This document shows positions 49,998 to 59,460 of a stretch of DNA of 64,000 bases, piece after piece. Numbering within the stretch: the stretch's first letter is position 1; every line of letters starts with the position of its first letter. A program made the translations under genes and the position numbers. Origin of the DNA: Sulfopaludibacter sp035606355. Lineage in GTDB: Bacteria > Acidobacteriota > Terriglobia > Bryobacterales > Bryobacteraceae. The stretch is from the NCBI GenBank assembly GCA_035606355.1, contig DATNFO010000007.1, positions 1 through 64,000 of the forward strand, read 5' to 3'. The notes below the pieces were generated by a model. That model did no database searches. It saw nothing but the letters and a program-made list of their open reading frames with translations, and was not told where the DNA came from.

Positions 49998-51920
49998 ATG
50001 TGTGGAATTGCAGGTTTTACGCGCCTTAACGGGGCAGCGCGGCGAGGGGTCGCCGAACGGATCAACGAGGCGATGTACCATCGTGGTCCAGATGAACACG
50101 GGGTGTTTGAAGGGGGTGAGGCAACGTTATGTGCGGTGCGACTGCGGATCATAGATCTGGCAGGCGGGCACCAGCCGATTGTCAGCGACAACGGCGACAC
50201 AGCGATTGCGTTTAACGGGGAAATCTACAATCATCTGGAGATTCGGGCGGAGCTGGAGCGCCTGGGGCATCGCTTCCGGTCGCAGTGCGACACGGAGACG
50301 GTGCTGCGCGCGTTTCTGCAGTGGGACACCGGTTGTTTCGCGAAGATGCGCGGAATGTTCGGCGTGGCGCTATGGACGGAGTCGCGGAAGCGGCTGGTGC
50401 TGGCGCGCGACCGGATGGGCATCAAGCCGCTGTATTATTGCCGGCGCGGCGACGACATTTTCTTCGGCAGTGAATTGAAAGCGATTCTGGCGCATCCGGA
50501 GATAGAGCGACGGCTCGACCTGGAGGCGCTGGACACGTATCTTTCGGTGAACTACGTTCCGGGGACGCGGACATTGGTTCGCGGCATTCGGAAACTGAAG
50601 CCGGGGCACGTGCTGGAATGGCGGCACGGGACGACATGGATGGAGCCGTGGTGGCGGCCGCCGGGCGTTCAGCCGCGTCGCCGAAGCCTGGAGGAAGCGA
50701 AGGAAGAACTCGACGGGCTGTTGAAGGAGTCCGTTCGCGAGCATCTGATATCGGACGTGCCGCTGGGCGTGTGGGCTTCCGGCGGACTGGATTCATCGGC
50801 GATTCTGCACTATGCGGCCACGCAAATGAGCGGCCGCCTGAAGACGTTTTCGGTATCTTTTGCCGGCCGCAGTTTCGACGAGAGCGAATACTTCCGCGAA
50901 GTCGCGCGACAGTACGGCACGGATCATCACGAATTCGATTTGAACCCCGCGGTGGAACTGGAACAATCGATCGAGGACTTCGCTTATTACTCCGATGAGC
51001 CGAGCGCGGATGCAGGCGCGCTGCCGGTGTGGTTCCTTTCGCGGATGAGCCGGCGGCACGTGACGGTAGCGCTGAGCGGAGAGGGAGCGGACGAGTTATT
51101 CGGCGGCTATTTGACTTACGTGGCCGACCGGCTGGCGCGGCCGCTGCGGTTAGTGCCGGAGTTCGCTCGAAGGGCGGCGCGCGGCGCGCTGGACCGGTAC
51201 ATGCCTGTCTCGGACGAAAAGATAGGCCTGGAATACAAACTCAAGCGCTGGTTGGACGGGAGTTTCCTGCATCCCGACGAAGCGCATTTCTTCTGGAACG
51301 GAACCTTCAGCAACGAGCAAAGACGGGCGGTGCGGCCGGGCTGCAATGGCAACGGGCTGCGCGATCTGGTGCGAACGCTCGGGATTCAGGGGTGCGGAAC
51401 CATCGACCGGTATTTGCAGGTGGATCAGAATTACTACCTGGCCGACGATATCCTGTATAAGACGGACCGGATGAGCATGGCGCATTCGCTCGAGGTACGT
51501 CCGCCGTTTCTGGATCACCGGATTGTGGAGTTCGCCGCGACGCTTCCGGAGGACATGAAGATTCGGGGCATGAAGCAGAAGTTCCTGTTGAAGGAGCTTA
51601 TGCGGGGCAAATTGCCGGAGCGCGTGCTGCGGAGGAAGAAGGCGGGATTCGACATACCGACGCACGACTGGTTTAGAGGGCCGCTACGCCGGATTCTGCT
51701 GGATACACTAACTACGGACGCCATTGAGGCAACGGGAATCTTCGACGCGGCCGCGATACACAGGCTGATACAGGATCATTTCGAAAGACGGATCAATGCC
51801 GGATATCACTTATGGGGTCTGTTGACACTTTTTCTGTGGATGAAGCGATGGAGGGTGACAACGGATCTCCAAGAGGGCGCGATGGAAAGCGAACCGGTGC
51901 AGTTGCTCGCTACCAGATAA
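49998..51920 (+). CDS. asnB: Asparagine synthetase (glutamine-hydrolysing)
   Basis: 640 aa. The nucleophile Cys2 follows the initiator Met (MCGIAGF); the glutaminase domain includes YHRGPDEHGVF and FNGEIYNHLE, and the synthetase domain has the PP-loop ASGGLDSS (about 259-266) and ALSGEGADELFGGY. It makes Asn from Asp, ATP and Gln, or acts in sugar/cell-wall amidation in envelope clusters. The following glycosyltransferase gene overlaps its 3' end by 109 bases if the ATG at 51812 is used. An A+T-rich stretch (49950-49997) precedes it. Confidence 0.93.
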   Translation: MCGIAGFTRLNGAARRGVAERINEAMYHRGPDEHGVFEGGEATLCAVRLRIIDLAGGHQPIVSDNGDTAIAFNGEIYNHLEIRAELERLGHRFRSQCDTETVLRAFLQWDTGCFAKMRGMFGVALWTESRKRLVLARDRMGIKPLYYCRRGDDIFFGSELKAILAHPEIERRLDLEALDTYLSVNYVPGTRTLVRGIRKLKPGHVLEWRHGTTWMEPWWRPPGVQPRRRSLEEAKEELDGLLKESVREHLISDVPLGVWASGGLDSSAILHYAATQMSGRLKTFSVSFAGRSFDESEYFREVARQYGTDHHEFDLNPAVELEQSIEDFAYYSDEPSADAGALPVWFLSRMSRRHVTVALSGEGADELFGGYLTYVADRLARPLRLVPEFARRAARGALDRYMPVSDEKIGLEYKLKRWLDGSFLHPDEAHFFWNGTFSNEQRRAVRPGCNGNGLRDLVRTLGIQGCGTIDRYLQVDQNYYLADDILYKTDRMSMAHSLEVRPPFLDHRIVEFAATLPEDMKIRGMKQKFLLKELMRGKLPERVLRRKKAGFDIPTHDWFRGPLRRILLDTLTTDAIEATGIFDAAAIHRLIQDHFERRINAGYHLWGLLTLFLWMKRWRVTTDLQEGAMESEPVQLLATR

Positions 51921-53674
51921 TCGTCGCGATTGTAGCGGCGCTGATTTTCGGTGGGTGCATCGTAAGTCCGCCGTCGTTGATGGACGACGTCGATGCCGTA
52001 CAGGCGCAGATTGCGCGCAATATGCTGCAATCCGGTGACTGGGTGACTGCGCGGCTGGATGGCGTCAAGTATCTCGAAAAGTCACCTTTGAAATACTGGA
52101 TGATCGCGATCAGTTTCAAGGTGTTCGGGGTGCATGACTGGTCGGCGCGGATACCGATCGCCTTGGGTGTGGTGCTGTTGTGCTGGGTGACGGCCCGATT
52201 CGGAGCGTGGGCATTCGGCAGACGGGCGGGGTTGTACAGCGGGGTCGCGCTGGCGACGTGCGTCGGGCTGTTCCTGTTTACGCGCATCTTGATTCCCGAC
52301 GCGATTCTTACTCTGACAATTACGCTGGCGATGTGGGGACTGCTGCGCGCGTTGGACGCAGACGAGGAACATCCGGTTCGCTGGGCGATGTGCATGTGGG
52401 CGGCGATGGGCACGGGGTTGCTGCTCAAGGGGCTAATCGCGGCAGTGTTTCCAATGGCAGCGGGCGCGATCTTTCTGGCCGTTACGGGGCAATTGCGGCG
52501 CCGGGAGACGTGGAAGCGGCTGCGTCCGATCTGGGGCATCGCGCTTTTTCTGGCGATTGCCGCGCCGTGGCATGTGCTGGCGACGCTGCGGAATCCACCG
52601 TATCTGGATTTCACGATGCACAGCGAGCGCGGATCGTATCGCGGGTTTTTCTGGTTTTACTTCATGAACGAGCATGTTCTGCGGTTTCTGAACCTGCGAT
52701 ATCCACGCGATTACAATACGGTGCCGCGCGCTTACTTTTGGCTGTTTCACTTGCTGTGGCTGTTTCCGTGGAGCGCGTATATACCGGCGATGTTCCGATT
52801 GAAGTATCGAGGTGAAGACCGGGGATCGCGAACACGGCTGCTGTGTTTGTGCTGGTGCGGGTTTGTTCTGATGTTCTTCACGTTTTCGACGACGCAGGAA
52901 TATTACTCGATGCCGGTGTATCCGGCGCTGGCGCTGCTGATCGGGTGCGCGATGACGGCGAGCGAGTTTGGCGTACGATTCGGAAATCGTGTGCTCGCGG
53001 TGGTGACGACCGCGGCGCTCGCGGCAATCTGTTGGATTCTTTGGTCGGTGCGCGGGTTGCCAAGTCCGGGGGATATTTCAAACGCGCTCAGCCAGAGCAC
53101 GAATCCGGATACGTACACGCTGTCGCTAGGTCATATGGGCGACCTGACGCAGGCGGCGTTCGCATACTTGCGATTGCCGCTTGTGGCGGCCGGCATCGCT
53201 TTTGCCGTGGGTGCGGCGGGATGCTGGCGCCGATGGGGGCGCGGCGCAGCGCCAGTTGCGGCACTGGCTGTGATGATGGTGCTATTCTTCCACGCGGCGC
53301 GATTGGCAATGGTTGTGTTCGACCCATACATGGCCTCGCGGCCACTGGCTGAGGCGCTGAACCGGGCGCCCGAAGGCCAGTTGATTGTGGACGATCAGTA
53401 TTACACCTTCTCGTCGGTTTTCTTTTACACGAACCGAACCGCGCTGTTGCTGAATGGCCGGGTGAACAACCTGGTTTATGGATCGTACGCTCCGGATGCG
53501 CCCAAGGGTGTATTCATCGACGATGCAGACCTGCAGCGGCTTTGGAGCGAGCCCCAGAGATACTATTTAGTTGCTGAAGGTCCGCAGGTGCCGCGAATCC
53601 AGAGGCTAGTGGGGGCGAGCGCGCTTCACACAGTTCGGGCGAGCGGCGGAAAATACCTGTTCACGAACTTTTAG
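51812..53674 (+). CDS. ArnT-like family 39 glycosyltransferase (PMT-type membrane protein)
   Basis: Up to 620 aa with about 11-12 membrane helices. The first helix (AIVAALIFGGCIVSP) is followed by the catalytic MDDVDAVQAQIARNML with Asp pairs, then DGVKYLEKSPLKYWMIA, the ArnT-like EKPPLxYW equivalent. It would transfer a sugar from a polyprenyl-phosphate donor to lipid A, protein or another acceptor in the periplasm. The first ~32 codons overlap asnB, and the start could also be at 51848. Coupled to asnB. Confidence 0.88.
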   Translation: MGSVDTFSVDEAMEGDNGSPRGRDGKRTGAVARYQIIVAIVAALIFGGCIVSPPSLMDDVDAVQAQIARNMLQSGDWVTARLDGVKYLEKSPLKYWMIAISFKVFGVHDWSARIPIALGVVLLCWVTARFGAWAFGRRAGLYSGVALATCVGLFLFTRILIPDAILTLTITLAMWGLLRALDADEEHPVRWAMCMWAAMGTGLLLKGLIAAVFPMAAGAIFLAVTGQLRRRETWKRLRPIWGIALFLAIAAPWHVLATLRNPPYLDFTMHSERGSYRGFFWFYFMNEHVLRFLNLRYPRDYNTVPRAYFWLFHLLWLFPWSAYIPAMFRLKYRGEDRGSRTRLLCLCWCGFVLMFFTFSTTQEYYSMPVYPALALLIGCAMTASEFGVRFGNRVLAVVTTAALAAICWILWSVRGLPSPGDISNALSQSTNPDTYTLSLGHMGDLTQAAFAYLRLPLVAAGIAFAVGAAGCWRRWGRGAAPVAALAVMMVLFFHAARLAMVVFDPYMASRPLAEALNRAPEGQLIVDDQYYTFSSVFFYTNRTALLLNGRVNNLVYGSYAPDAPKGVFIDDADLQRLWSEPQRYYLVAEGPQVPRIQRLVGASALHTVRASGGKYLFTNF

Positions 53675-53768
53675 ACACTTTATCGTAGGCATTTTCAACC
53701 AGTTAGCTAACCGGGTGGACTAAGTGCGTTCACCCGGATGATAGCTTGAGGTTGGGAGAGAGGTTGCG

Positions 53769-53804
53769 CGGCTTCGCAGAACATCTGCGAAGCCGTTTTT
53801 TTTT
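53769..53804 (+). terminator. Rho-independent terminator between host and phage genes
   Basis: GGCTTCGCAG (53770-53779), loop AACAT, CTGCGAAGCC (53785-53794) and a run of nine T after one G. Just upstream, CCGGGTG (53711-53717) and CACCCGG (53731-53737) form another hairpin. The terminator would stop transcripts from the asnB-glycosyltransferase side before the phage genes. Confidence 0.85.
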
Positions 53805-53819
53805 GCTAGGGGGCGGCAA

Positions 53820-54092
53820 GTGGCATCAAAGAAGGCTGTGAAGGAGGTGGAGCGCCTCAGTTGCGCGACTTGTCCACTGGGGGATCACAAGAAGGAGGCG
53901 CGCAGAGTCGTTCTCAAGACGCTGAAGCAGGTAACAACGAAACTGTCGGAGAAGATGACGGGCAAGGATTACACTCCGACCACGACTGAGTTTATGAAAC
54001 TGATGCAGTTGGAATCGGAATTTGCCGAGGACGACATAAAGGAGGTCGTAGTTAAGTGGGTGGAACCGAACGCCGCATCAACCGAGAAATAG
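53820..54092 (+). CDS. Small protein at the terminase small-subunit position
   Basis: 90 aa starting at GTG 53820 after GGGGGCGG. It is rich in Lys/Glu and has a CATC pair (SCATCPLGDHKKEARRVVLKTL) that could be a zinc knuckle, then a helical C-terminus (TTEFMKLMQLESEFAEDDIKEVVVKWVE). It has no clear HTH. It overlaps the large terminase gene by 37 bases; position and size fit a small terminase subunit, but sequence does not prove it. Confidence 0.55.
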   Translation: MASKKAVKEVERLSCATCPLGDHKKEARRVVLKTLKQVTTKLSEKMTGKDYTPTTTEFMKLMQLESEFAEDDIKEVVVKWVEPNAASTEK

Positions 54093-55369
54093 AGTATCGG
54101 CCTCTGCCCTCGCAGAAGCGGTTCCATGCGAGCAAGGCGCGCTTTAAGGGCTTTTCAGGGCCCATTGGGAGTGGAAAAAGCCAGGCGCTGTGCCAGGAGG
54201 CAATTCGCCTGGCTTACATCAATAAGGGCCGGTGGGGGCTGTTGGGCGCCCCCACCTATCCGATGCTGCGAGATGCGACTCAGGCGGCGCTGTTCGAAAT
54301 CTTGGACAGCAATCACATTCCGTACGACCACAACAAGGCTGAGAATGTCCTCACGTTACGAGATACAAAGTCACGGATTCTGTTCCGGCCGGTCGATGAG
54401 TTCGAGCGGCTCAGGGGAACGAACCTGGCGTGGTTCGGGCTGGATGAACTGACATATACGCAAGAGGGTGCGTGGTTACGGCTTGAGGGCCGCTTGAGGG
54501 ACCCGAAGGCGACGCAGTTGTGCGGCTTCGCTGTGTGGACACCTAAGGGTTACGACTGGGTCTACAAGAAGTTTGTCACAGAGAAAGTGGCCGGATACCA
54601 AGTCGTGATGGCGAAGCCGAGGGAGAACCAGTATCTCCTGGAGAAAACTCCTGACTTTTACGATCAGCTACGGCTGAGTTACGACGAGCGATTTTACAAG
54701 CAAGAGGTGCTCGGCGAGTACTTGAACATGAACGCCGGGAAGGTGTATTTCAACTTTGACCGGGAAGTGCACGTTAAGGAAACGAAGATCGACGTTCGCA
54801 AACCGATCTACTGGGCGAACGATTTCAACGTGGACCCGATGTGCTCGGTGGTGGTGCAGTTTCAAAACGACTACCAGCATGTGAATGTAATCGACGAATT
54901 CTTTCTGAGGGACTCCTCAACGCAAGAGGCTACGAAGATGTTCCTTGAGAAGTATGGCGTGCTGAAGGCGGAGATACGGATTCTGGGAGATGCGTCGGGT
55001 AATCAAAAGCAGACAACGGGTGCGACGGACTACGGCACGATCAGCTCTGTGTTTTCGGAGGTGACAGGGCAGAAGCCGCTTATCCTAACGCCGCCTTCGA
55101 ATCCATCGGTACGGGAACGGATCGGCGCGGTCAATTCGAAGTTAAAGTCGGCGCTCGGGGAAGTACAGATGACGATTGACCCGAAGTGCACGGAGTTGGT
55201 CAAGGATTTTGAAGAGGTCGGATACAAGGAGTCGGGCATGATCGACAAAGACTCGAATAAGCTACGCACGCATCTCTCCGACGCGCTCGGCTATGCGGTG
55301 TGGCATGCGCTGACATGCAAGCTGGAAAAGCGAGTTGGTCATAGGAGCGATGGGAGAGTGGTGGGATGA
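54056..55369 (+). CDS. Phage terminase large subunit
   Basis: 437 aa. Walker A FSGPIGSGKSQALC (about 33-46), Walker B region TNLAWFGLDEL (about 123-133) and a RNase H-like nuclease domain with acidic residues (YWANDFNVDPMCSVVV, about 255-270; ILGDASGNQKQTTGATDYG; LRTHLSDALGYAVWH). It packages DNA into the procapsid and cuts concatemers. GTG start at 54056 inside the previous gene. Ends in ATGA with the portal gene. Confidence 0.92.
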   Translation: MGGTERRINREIEYRPLPSQKRFHASKARFKGFSGPIGSGKSQALCQEAIRLAYINKGRWGLLGAPTYPMLRDATQAALFEILDSNHIPYDHNKAENVLTLRDTKSRILFRPVDEFERLRGTNLAWFGLDELTYTQEGAWLRLEGRLRDPKATQLCGFAVWTPKGYDWVYKKFVTEKVAGYQVVMAKPRENQYLLEKTPDFYDQLRLSYDERFYKQEVLGEYLNMNAGKVYFNFDREVHVKETKIDVRKPIYWANDFNVDPMCSVVVQFQNDYQHVNVIDEFFLRDSSTQEATKMFLEKYGVLKAEIRILGDASGNQKQTTGATDYGTISSVFSEVTGQKPLILTPPSNPSVRERIGAVNSKLKSALGEVQMTIDPKCTELVKDFEEVGYKESGMIDKDSNKLRTHLSDALGYAVWHALTCKLEKRVGHRSDGRVVG

Positions 55370-56736
55370 TCGAGACAATCAACCGCGAGCATCCGGAGTA
55401 TGTGGCGAGCAAAGCGATGTGGCGCCAATACGCGGATCTATATGCGGGCGGCGAACAACTACGACTGCATGCATCGGACTATCTGGCGAGGCGGCATAAG
55501 GAACCGGCAGATGTATACCGGGAGAGGATGAGCCGCGTCTTTTACGAGAACTACGTCGGCTCGATCATCGACTGGTATGCAGCGACGTTGGTGCGCCGCG
55601 AGCCCGCCTTGATTGTGGAGGGGAACGACGCGCCGGCGAAGACGTTCTTCGGGTTGCTGGCGAGGGATTGCGATTTTAAGGGCACAAGCCTCAGCGAATT
55701 CTTCCGGCAGCGATTCGTGGACGCGCTGGTGTGGGGGAGTAGTTATGTGGTGGTGGACTTTCCACGGGGAGACGCAGCGACGAGCCGGGCGGAGGAGGAT
55801 GCATCAGGCCGATCACGGGCTTACCTGGTGGATTACCAGCCGGAGGAGGTGATCAACTGGAGCTACGACCCAAGAGGTGGGCTCGAGTGGATCGTCATTC
55901 GGACGTCCTGTTTGCAGCAGTCCCAGGTGACAGACGCAAAGTGGGAAACAGAGACCCGGTGGATTTACTACGATCGGGAAACTTACCGTATCTTTGCGAA
56001 GCGGGGAGACGGCAAGCCGATCGAGGAAGTGGATGCCGGGCGACATGCGCTGGCTGAGCTTCGGCGTGTGCCGGTATTTCAGCTAAAGGTCTCGGAGGGC
56101 CTTTGGCTGATGAACAAATCGGCTCTCCTGCAGCTCGAGCACTTCAATAAGTCGAATGCACTCTCATGGGCGCTGACCATGGGCCTGTTTGCGAGTCCGG
56201 TGGTGTATTCGGATCGCGAGTTCGACCAGATTGTCGGCGAATCGTACTACATCCAGTTAGGCCCGGAGGACAGATTCGGCTGGACGGAGCCTGAGGGCAA
56301 GGTTTACCAGATCGCCGCTGACAACTTGGTCAAGTTGAAGGACGAGATCTACCGGGTCTGCTACCTGATGGCTCAGGCCGAGGGAAGCTCGGGAGCTCAG
56401 CAATCGGGACTTAGTAAGCAGATGGACTTCAGGACAACGGAAGAAGTGTTGAAGGCGTACGGGTGCAGAGTGAAGGAAGCGATGCGGCAGGTGTTGTGGG
56501 CAATCGGCGCGGCGCGGCAGGACGAAGTCGAGATTAATGTCGCGGGATTGGATGAATTTGACATCGATGAGTTCGGCGGCGAACTGGATGACGCGAAAAA
56601 GCTACTAGACCTGGGGATCGGGTCAGAGACTCTGAAAAAGGAGGTATTCAAGCGTCTGGCGCTGAAGTTCCTTAGCGATGCGCGCCAGGAGTTAAAAGAT
56701 CGCGTAGTGGCAGAAATTGAAGGCGTCGCGCTGTAG
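55366..56736 (+). CDS. Phage portal protein (DUF4055-like)
   Basis: 456 aa. N-terminal EHPEYVASKAMWRQYADLYAGGEQL, a YENYVGSIIDWYAATLVRREPAL segment, YLVDYQPEEVINWSYD, and the helical ending SKQMDFRTTEEVLKAYGCRVKEAMRQVLW. This matches the DUF4055 portal-type proteins that form the dodecameric ring for DNA entry. It follows the terminase with a 4-base overlap (ATGA), the usual phage order. Confidence 0.85.
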   Translation: MIETINREHPEYVASKAMWRQYADLYAGGEQLRLHASDYLARRHKEPADVYRERMSRVFYENYVGSIIDWYAATLVRREPALIVEGNDAPAKTFFGLLARDCDFKGTSLSEFFRQRFVDALVWGSSYVVVDFPRGDAATSRAEEDASGRSRAYLVDYQPEEVINWSYDPRGGLEWIVIRTSCLQQSQVTDAKWETETRWIYYDRETYRIFAKRGDGKPIEEVDAGRHALAELRRVPVFQLKVSEGLWLMNKSALLQLEHFNKSNALSWALTMGLFASPVVYSDREFDQIVGESYYIQLGPEDRFGWTEPEGKVYQIAADNLVKLKDEIYRVCYLMAQAEGSSGAQQSGLSKQMDFRTTEEVLKAYGCRVKEAMRQVLWAIGAARQDEVEINVAGLDEFDIDEFGGELDDAKKLLDLGIGSETLKKEVFKRLALKFLSDARQELKDRVVAEIEGVAL

Positions 56737-56769
56737 ATGTGGCGCGCAACGAAGCCGAACAGGAGGTAT

Positions 56770-57319
56770 ATGGAAGGTATCGACATTCAGGCGATTGTGA
56801 GGCAGGCCGTCAGCGAGTTTGTAAGCAACGAACACGCCAAGAGCGAGCCCGCCTACTAAGGTGGAACTGCAGGAAGAACGGAAGAGGCGAGAGCAGTTGG
56901 AGCGCCGGGTGAATGAGTTAGTCGAAGAAAACAAACGCAGCCGCACGATGGCGGAAGAGGCGGAGCGCAATTCGGCGGTTCGTGCGGAGTTGCAGCGGCT
57001 AGGCGTGGCCAAGATCGATCTGGCTTATCGGACGGTTCAGGACGGCATCGTGAGGAATAACGATGGGCGCTTTGTCGTCCGGAGCGACAACGGGGAACTG
57101 GGAATGAAGGATTACCTGACGGCCTTCGTCAAGGAAAATCCGGAGTTTCTTCCGGCTCGGATCGCGGGGGGTACAGGTATGACCGCGACGCAAAAGGCGC
57201 CGGCGGGCGGCAGCGACCTGACGATCGAGAAGATTCGGCCGGGCATGAATCCCGAGGAGATGCAGCGCATTCGGGAAGAAATCGTCCGGGTGGCTTCGCA
57301 GACTCTGCGCGGGGCTTAA
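56770..57319 (+). pseudogene. Phage scaffold-like protein, possibly frameshifted
   Basis: From ATG 56770 (AGGAGG site) the frame reads MEGIDIQAIVRQAVSEFVSN... and stops after 29 residues at TAA (56857-56859). A second frame, open from GTG 56861, encodes a 152-aa coiled-coil protein (ELQEERKRREQLERRVNELV, EENKRSRTMAEEAE) with a C-terminal TIEKIRPGMNPEEMQRI helix. Removing one T before the TAA joins the parts smoothly (AKSEPAYKVELQEE). The GTG has no ribosome site. The whole fits a capsid scaffold of about 182 aa, either mutated or using a frameshift. Confidence 0.65.
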
Positions 57320-57447
57320 GAGGGGCCAGCCGAACCAGGACGGCGCGGTGGCGGAGGCAAGGAGAATGCGCCCTCCGGCGAGGTGCTCGCGTTCCGTTAG
57401 TAATACAAAACAAGAAATCACAAACAACAGGAAAGGTGTAAGTTTGC

Positions 57448-58359
57448 ATGGGTGTTATTACTTCGAATAACGTCGCGAATGCGATTGTGAAGATGGTGGC
57501 GGCGGACGCTTTGCCGGCACTGGTGGGGAACCTCGTGATGGGGAACCTTGTGAACCGCGATTACGAGCCGGTTCTGGCTCAGGCGGGGGACACGGTGAAT
57601 GTCCCGATTCCACCGGCGATGGTGGCGAACAACATACTGGAGGGCGGGTCGGTCCAGCCTCAGAACCCGAGTCTTGGGAACGCGCAGATTGTGCTGAATA
57701 CCCACGTAGAGGCTACGTTCCAGATTCCGGACGTGACCAAGGTACTGGCTGTTCCCGACCTGCTGAAGGTTTACATGCAGCCGGCGGTGGTAGCGATCGC
57801 CGAACGCATCGAAACCGATCTGCTAAACCTGTACGCGGGATTCACGAGCAATGCTCCGGTGGGAACGGCGGGAGTTGCGATCACGGAAGCGACGATCGAC
57901 CAGGCTGAGACGGAGTTGTTCCTGGCGAAGAACCCTCCGAGCGCACAGAAGTTCATGGTGGTGGACGCGAATGCTTACTCGGCATGGCGGCAGATTCCGC
58001 GGTTCAGCGAGTTTCAGAACGCGGGAGATGCCGGACTGCGCACACTGATCGACGGCACGATCGGCAAGGTGAAGGACTTCTTCGTGTTCCGGTCGCAGTA
58101 TGTTTCGAAGACGGGCAGCACGCCGTTGACGACGCACAACCTGGCGTTTACGAAGGACGCCATCGGCCTGGTGATTCGCCGGCTGCCTCAGCCGCTGCCG
58201 GGGACCGGCGCGATCGCCGAGTACGCGGAGTTCGGCAACTTCGGCATGCGCGTGGTGATGAGTTATATGCCGAACACGCTGAGCCAGCAGTTCACGGTCG
58301 ACGTTCTTTACGGCTGCGGCATTCTGCGGAACACCTGCGGCGTTCAGGTGAACACCTAG
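57448..58359 (+). CDS. Major capsid protein (P22 coat-like)
   Basis: 303 aa. N-terminal VMGNLVNRDYEPVLAQAGDTVNVPIPPAM and ILEGGSVQPQNP, a central VVAIAERIETDLLNLYAG helix and a C-terminal GMRVVMSYMPNTLSQQFTVDVLYG resemble the P22 gene 5 coat family (HK97 fold). ATG at 57448 with GGAAAGG upstream. It follows the scaffold-like gene with a 128-base gap that holds no gene. Confidence 0.82.
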   Translation: MGVITSNNVANAIVKMVAADALPALVGNLVMGNLVNRDYEPVLAQAGDTVNVPIPPAMVANNILEGGSVQPQNPSLGNAQIVLNTHVEATFQIPDVTKVLAVPDLLKVYMQPAVVAIAERIETDLLNLYAGFTSNAPVGTAGVAITEATIDQAETELFLAKNPPSAQKFMVVDANAYSAWRQIPRFSEFQNAGDAGLRTLIDGTIGKVKDFFVFRSQYVSKTGSTPLTTHNLAFTKDAIGLVIRRLPQPLPGTGAIAEYAEFGNFGMRVVMSYMPNTLSQQFTVDVLYGCGILRNTCGVQVNT

Positions 58360-58419
58360 CCAAACGGGAAGGCAGACAGGGGCAAGCGGAAACGTTTGCC
58401 CCAAGTTAAGGAGAGACCG

Positions 58420-58731
58420 ATGGACTTGAAGATCTATTACGCGAAGATTCGGGAGACGGAAGCCAAGATCACCGACGTGTTTCCAGTAGTTGTAAGTCAG
58501 GAGACGCAAGACGGCGGGAAAGGCGGCGTGACTATGGAAGTTACTAAGTCAATCGCGGCGCGAATGCTGGTGGAAGGTACGGCCCGCCCGGCGACATCGG
58601 AGGAAGCGAAGTCTTTCCGCGATAAGCAAGCGAAGGCGAAGCAGGTGGCGGATGCGGCGGCAGCGAGCGCGCGGTTGAGCGTGACCGTGGTCCCGACAGA
58701 GACGCTAGAGAAGTTGAGCAAGGGAAAGTAG
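58420..58731 (+). CDS. Small phage protein after the coat gene
   Basis: 103 aa. MDLKIYYAKIRETEAKITDVFPVVVS followed by an Ala/Lys-rich helix (EAKSFRDKQAKAKQVADAAAASARL). A decoration or head-completion protein is possible from position. ATG at 58420 has an AAGGAGAG site; eight earlier in-frame codons are rejected. No recognised family. Confidence 0.65.
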   Translation: MDLKIYYAKIRETEAKITDVFPVVVSQETQDGGKGGVTMEVTKSIAARMLVEGTARPATSEEAKSFRDKQAKAKQVADAAAASARLSVTVVPTETLEKLSKGK

Positions 58732-58740
58732 GAGGGCGGA

Positions 58741-59460
58741 ATGGCCTTATTCACCGATGGCTTACCAGCGGCCGTAGAAGATCTGACGGCGCTGGACTCG
58801 CAACTGCTCTCGGTCGCCAGCACGGAGGGAATCGACGTGACGCAGAAGCTGGCGCTGGCGCAACAGGAGATTCGGGCATGGCTGGACGAGCTTCCGACGC
58901 CGGCGGGGTGCGTGGTGGTTACGGAGTCGCTGAGACTCTGGCATTCGTGCAAGGCGCTGGAACTGGTGTACGCGGATGCGTATAACTCGCAGTTGAACGA
59001 CCGGTACGCCGCCAAGCGCGAGCAGTTTCGAAAGATGGCTCGGACCGCGAGGGAACAACTGATGAGCGTTGGAATCGGAATCGCGGTGCGTCCGATTCCG
59101 CGCGCGCAGAGTCCGGTCCTGAGCGAAGCGGCGGGGTCTTTGCCGGACGCGACTTACTACGTTGCGGCGAGTTGGGTGAATGAGGTCGGGGAGGAAGGAG
59201 AGTGCTCGGTGGAGTCGTCGATTGCGACTGTGTCCAGCACTTTTCGTGCGGAATTGGTTCGGGTTCCACCCGGGGCGGTTGGGTGGAATCTCTACGCCGG
59301 AGGGGACCCCGGCGCGATGAGGCTGCAAAACGATGCGCCGATCGCGCCGGGGGCGGCGTGGCTGCAATCGCGGCCGGTGAGCATCAGCGGGGCAAGCGCG
59401 CCCGGGGGGCAGAGGCCAAATTACTTTCAGCCAGCTCCGCGGCGCATTCGGAGGGGCTAA
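58741..59460 (+). CDS. Phage protein, head-tail connector position
   Basis: 239 aa. The first half is helical (VEDLTALDSQLLSVASTEGI, AYNSQLNDRYAAKREQFRKMARTAREQL); the second half has a beta-rich module (ATYYVAASWVNEVGEEGECSV and GWNLYAGGDPGAMRLQN), like an Ig or fibronectin-type fold in phage structural proteins. Position between coat and tail genes suggests a connector or adaptor. The next gene overlaps its stop (TAATG). Confidence 0.65.
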   Translation: MALFTDGLPAAVEDLTALDSQLLSVASTEGIDVTQKLALAQQEIRAWLDELPTPAGCVVVTESLRLWHSCKALELVYADAYNSQLNDRYAAKREQFRKMARTAREQLMSVGIGIAVRPIPRAQSPVLSEAAGSLPDATYYVAASWVNEVGEEGECSVESSIATVSSTFRAELVRVPPGAVGWNLYAGGDPGAMRLQNDAPIAPGAAWLQSRPVSISGASAPGGQRPNYFQPAPRRIRRG

